A stretch of DNA of 64,000 nt from Paenibacillus camelliae (GTDB taxonomy: Bacteria; Bacillota; Bacilli; Paenibacillales; Paenibacillaceae). Shown here in pieces: positions 63,386 through 64,000 of the stretch. A program made the translations under genes and the position numbers. The notes under the pieces are model-generated. The model did not search any database and was not told the origin of the DNA. It saw only the letters and a list, made by a program, of their open reading frames with translations. The first letter of the stretch is position 1; the number at the start of each line of letters is the position of its first letter. The DNA lies in the NCBI RefSeq assembly GCF_023715345.1, contig NZ_JAMBNY010000008.1, positions 62,001-126,000 on the forward strand, read 5' to 3'.

Positions 63386-64000
63386 CTAATCAAAGAACAA
63401 GCGTTTATAGGCGAGCTGGTGCTTATTAGATCGAAAGGTTGCAGGCGTTTGCCCGATTAGCTTTCGGAATTTTCGGATGTAATAGCTTGCGTTAGAGAAG
63501 CCTACAGAACGCGCAATGTGCTCAAGCGACTGATCCGTTGAAAGCAAAAGCTCAAGTGATTGCTCGATACGTTTTCGATTTACATACTCATTTGGCGTCA
63601 GACCGACGTATTTGGAAAAGCTGCGCAAAAAATGATACTTTGACAGCCCAACCAGCTCTGCTAGCTGCTCTTGGCCAATCATATTAGCATAGTTCAGATC
63701 AATCCATTGTACAGCTTTAGCTATTGCAGCAGGCATCGCCGCTGGAACAGAATGGCTATCAGCAAATTGCCTTAGTGACATAAAAAATGAATAGACATAA
63801 CTGGAAGCAGTAAACGGGTCGGTAATCTGTCCTTGCTGAGCAGCTACGAAGAGTTGAGTAAGCTTAACAATCGGAGCACTGTCGGGCGGAAGCTTTGGCA
63901 ATCGCCCCATTAGCTCGGTTATTTCATTCCATAGTGGCATTATGGTATGGGGTCTGACTAGCAGGAACATAAACTGCCAGCCTTGCTGATCCTGCTCCGG
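63386..64000 (-). CDS. AraC-family regulator, 5' end cut by the window edge
   Basis: At least 204 residues visible; the reading frame stays open to base 64000, so the start lies beyond the window and the internal ATG 63970 is probably not the true start. C-terminal double helix-turn-helix: LAELVGLSKYHFLRSFSKYVG and IARSVGFSNASYYIRKFRKL, with the conserved GLTPNEYV and GQTPATFR. The missing part should be a cupin sensor. It lies 133 bp before the GH27 gene in the same direction. Confidence 0.9.
   Translation of the reverse strand, partial: PEQDQQGWQFMFLLVRPHTIMPLWNEITELMGRLPKLPPDSAPIVKLTQLFVAAQQGQITDPFTASSYVYSFFMSLRQFADSHSVPAAMPAAIAKAVQWIDLNYANMIGQEQLAELVGLSKYHFLRSFSKYVGLTPNEYVNRKRIEQSLELLLSTDQSLEHIARSVGFSNASYYIRKFRKLIGQTPATFRSNKHQLAYKRLFFD

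Overview
The window looks like a chromosome segment of an endospore-forming Firmicute, most likely Paenibacillus or a close relative (Paenibacillaceae). The reasons are seen together: a Bacillus-type succinate dehydrogenase (sdhCAB), a T-box in front of thrS, a SAM-I riboswitch in front of metA-metI, sporulation genes (ytxC, a gamma-SASP-like gene with a textbook sigma-G promoter, prkA with a sigma-E-type promoter), liaFSR, CorA, GH27 and CBM9/esterase carbohydrate enzymes, and purine-rich Shine-Dalgarno sites with many GTG/TTG starts. G+C was judged low to moderate by eye, not computed. No rRNA, tRNA, IS transposase, phage module or CRISPR array was seen.

Layout. 1-8.4 kb: CPBP membrane protease, a LysR regulator divergent from sdhCAB, then an SLC13-type permease behind a perfect 7-1-7 Fur box. 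8.4-17.4 kb: an HxlR regulator, a large hybrid kinase carrying two different kinase modules plus its response regulator, a GAF/GGDEF diguanylate cyclase, a PHP phosphatase, a second LysR regulator, CorA and a 42-residue ORF missed by a long-ORF search. 17.7-25.6 kb: SAM-riboswitch metA-metI, ytxC, an 850-bp non-coding repeat block, AIM24, T-box thrS, a small spore protein. 25.7-36.3 kb: NCS2 permease, a Cys-rich mini-protein behind an Fnr/CRP-like site, a soluble chemoreceptor with a C-terminal Cache-like part, liaFSR, htrA and an OmpR-type two-component system. 36.3-44.7 kb: two more copies of the dispersed inverted repeat, ispH, DAHP synthase, a PhnA-like protein, then two tandem serine hydrolases joined to a three-gene ABC exporter. 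44.7-49.4 kb: a SAP-domain protein whose promoter contains a LexA-type box, then a heterodimeric ABC exporter behind a leader with a short ORF folded into a hairpin. 49.4-64 kb: secreted esterase with a divergent LacI regulator, GSI-beta-type glutamine synthetase, serC behind a Rex-like box, orphan OmpR regulator, trmL, an AbrB-like protein with a zinc-finger tail, a 30-residue membrane protein, a nuclease-fold protein, prkA, a GH27 enzyme and its truncated AraC regulator.

The genes are mostly core metabolism and signalling. The parts least explained by known annotation are regulatory DNA: the repeat block at 21.3-22.1 kb and its relatives at 36.3-36.6 kb, the Fnr/LexA/Rex/Fur-like operators, and the leader at 45.4-45.7 kb. 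All operator calls are by-eye consensus matches.
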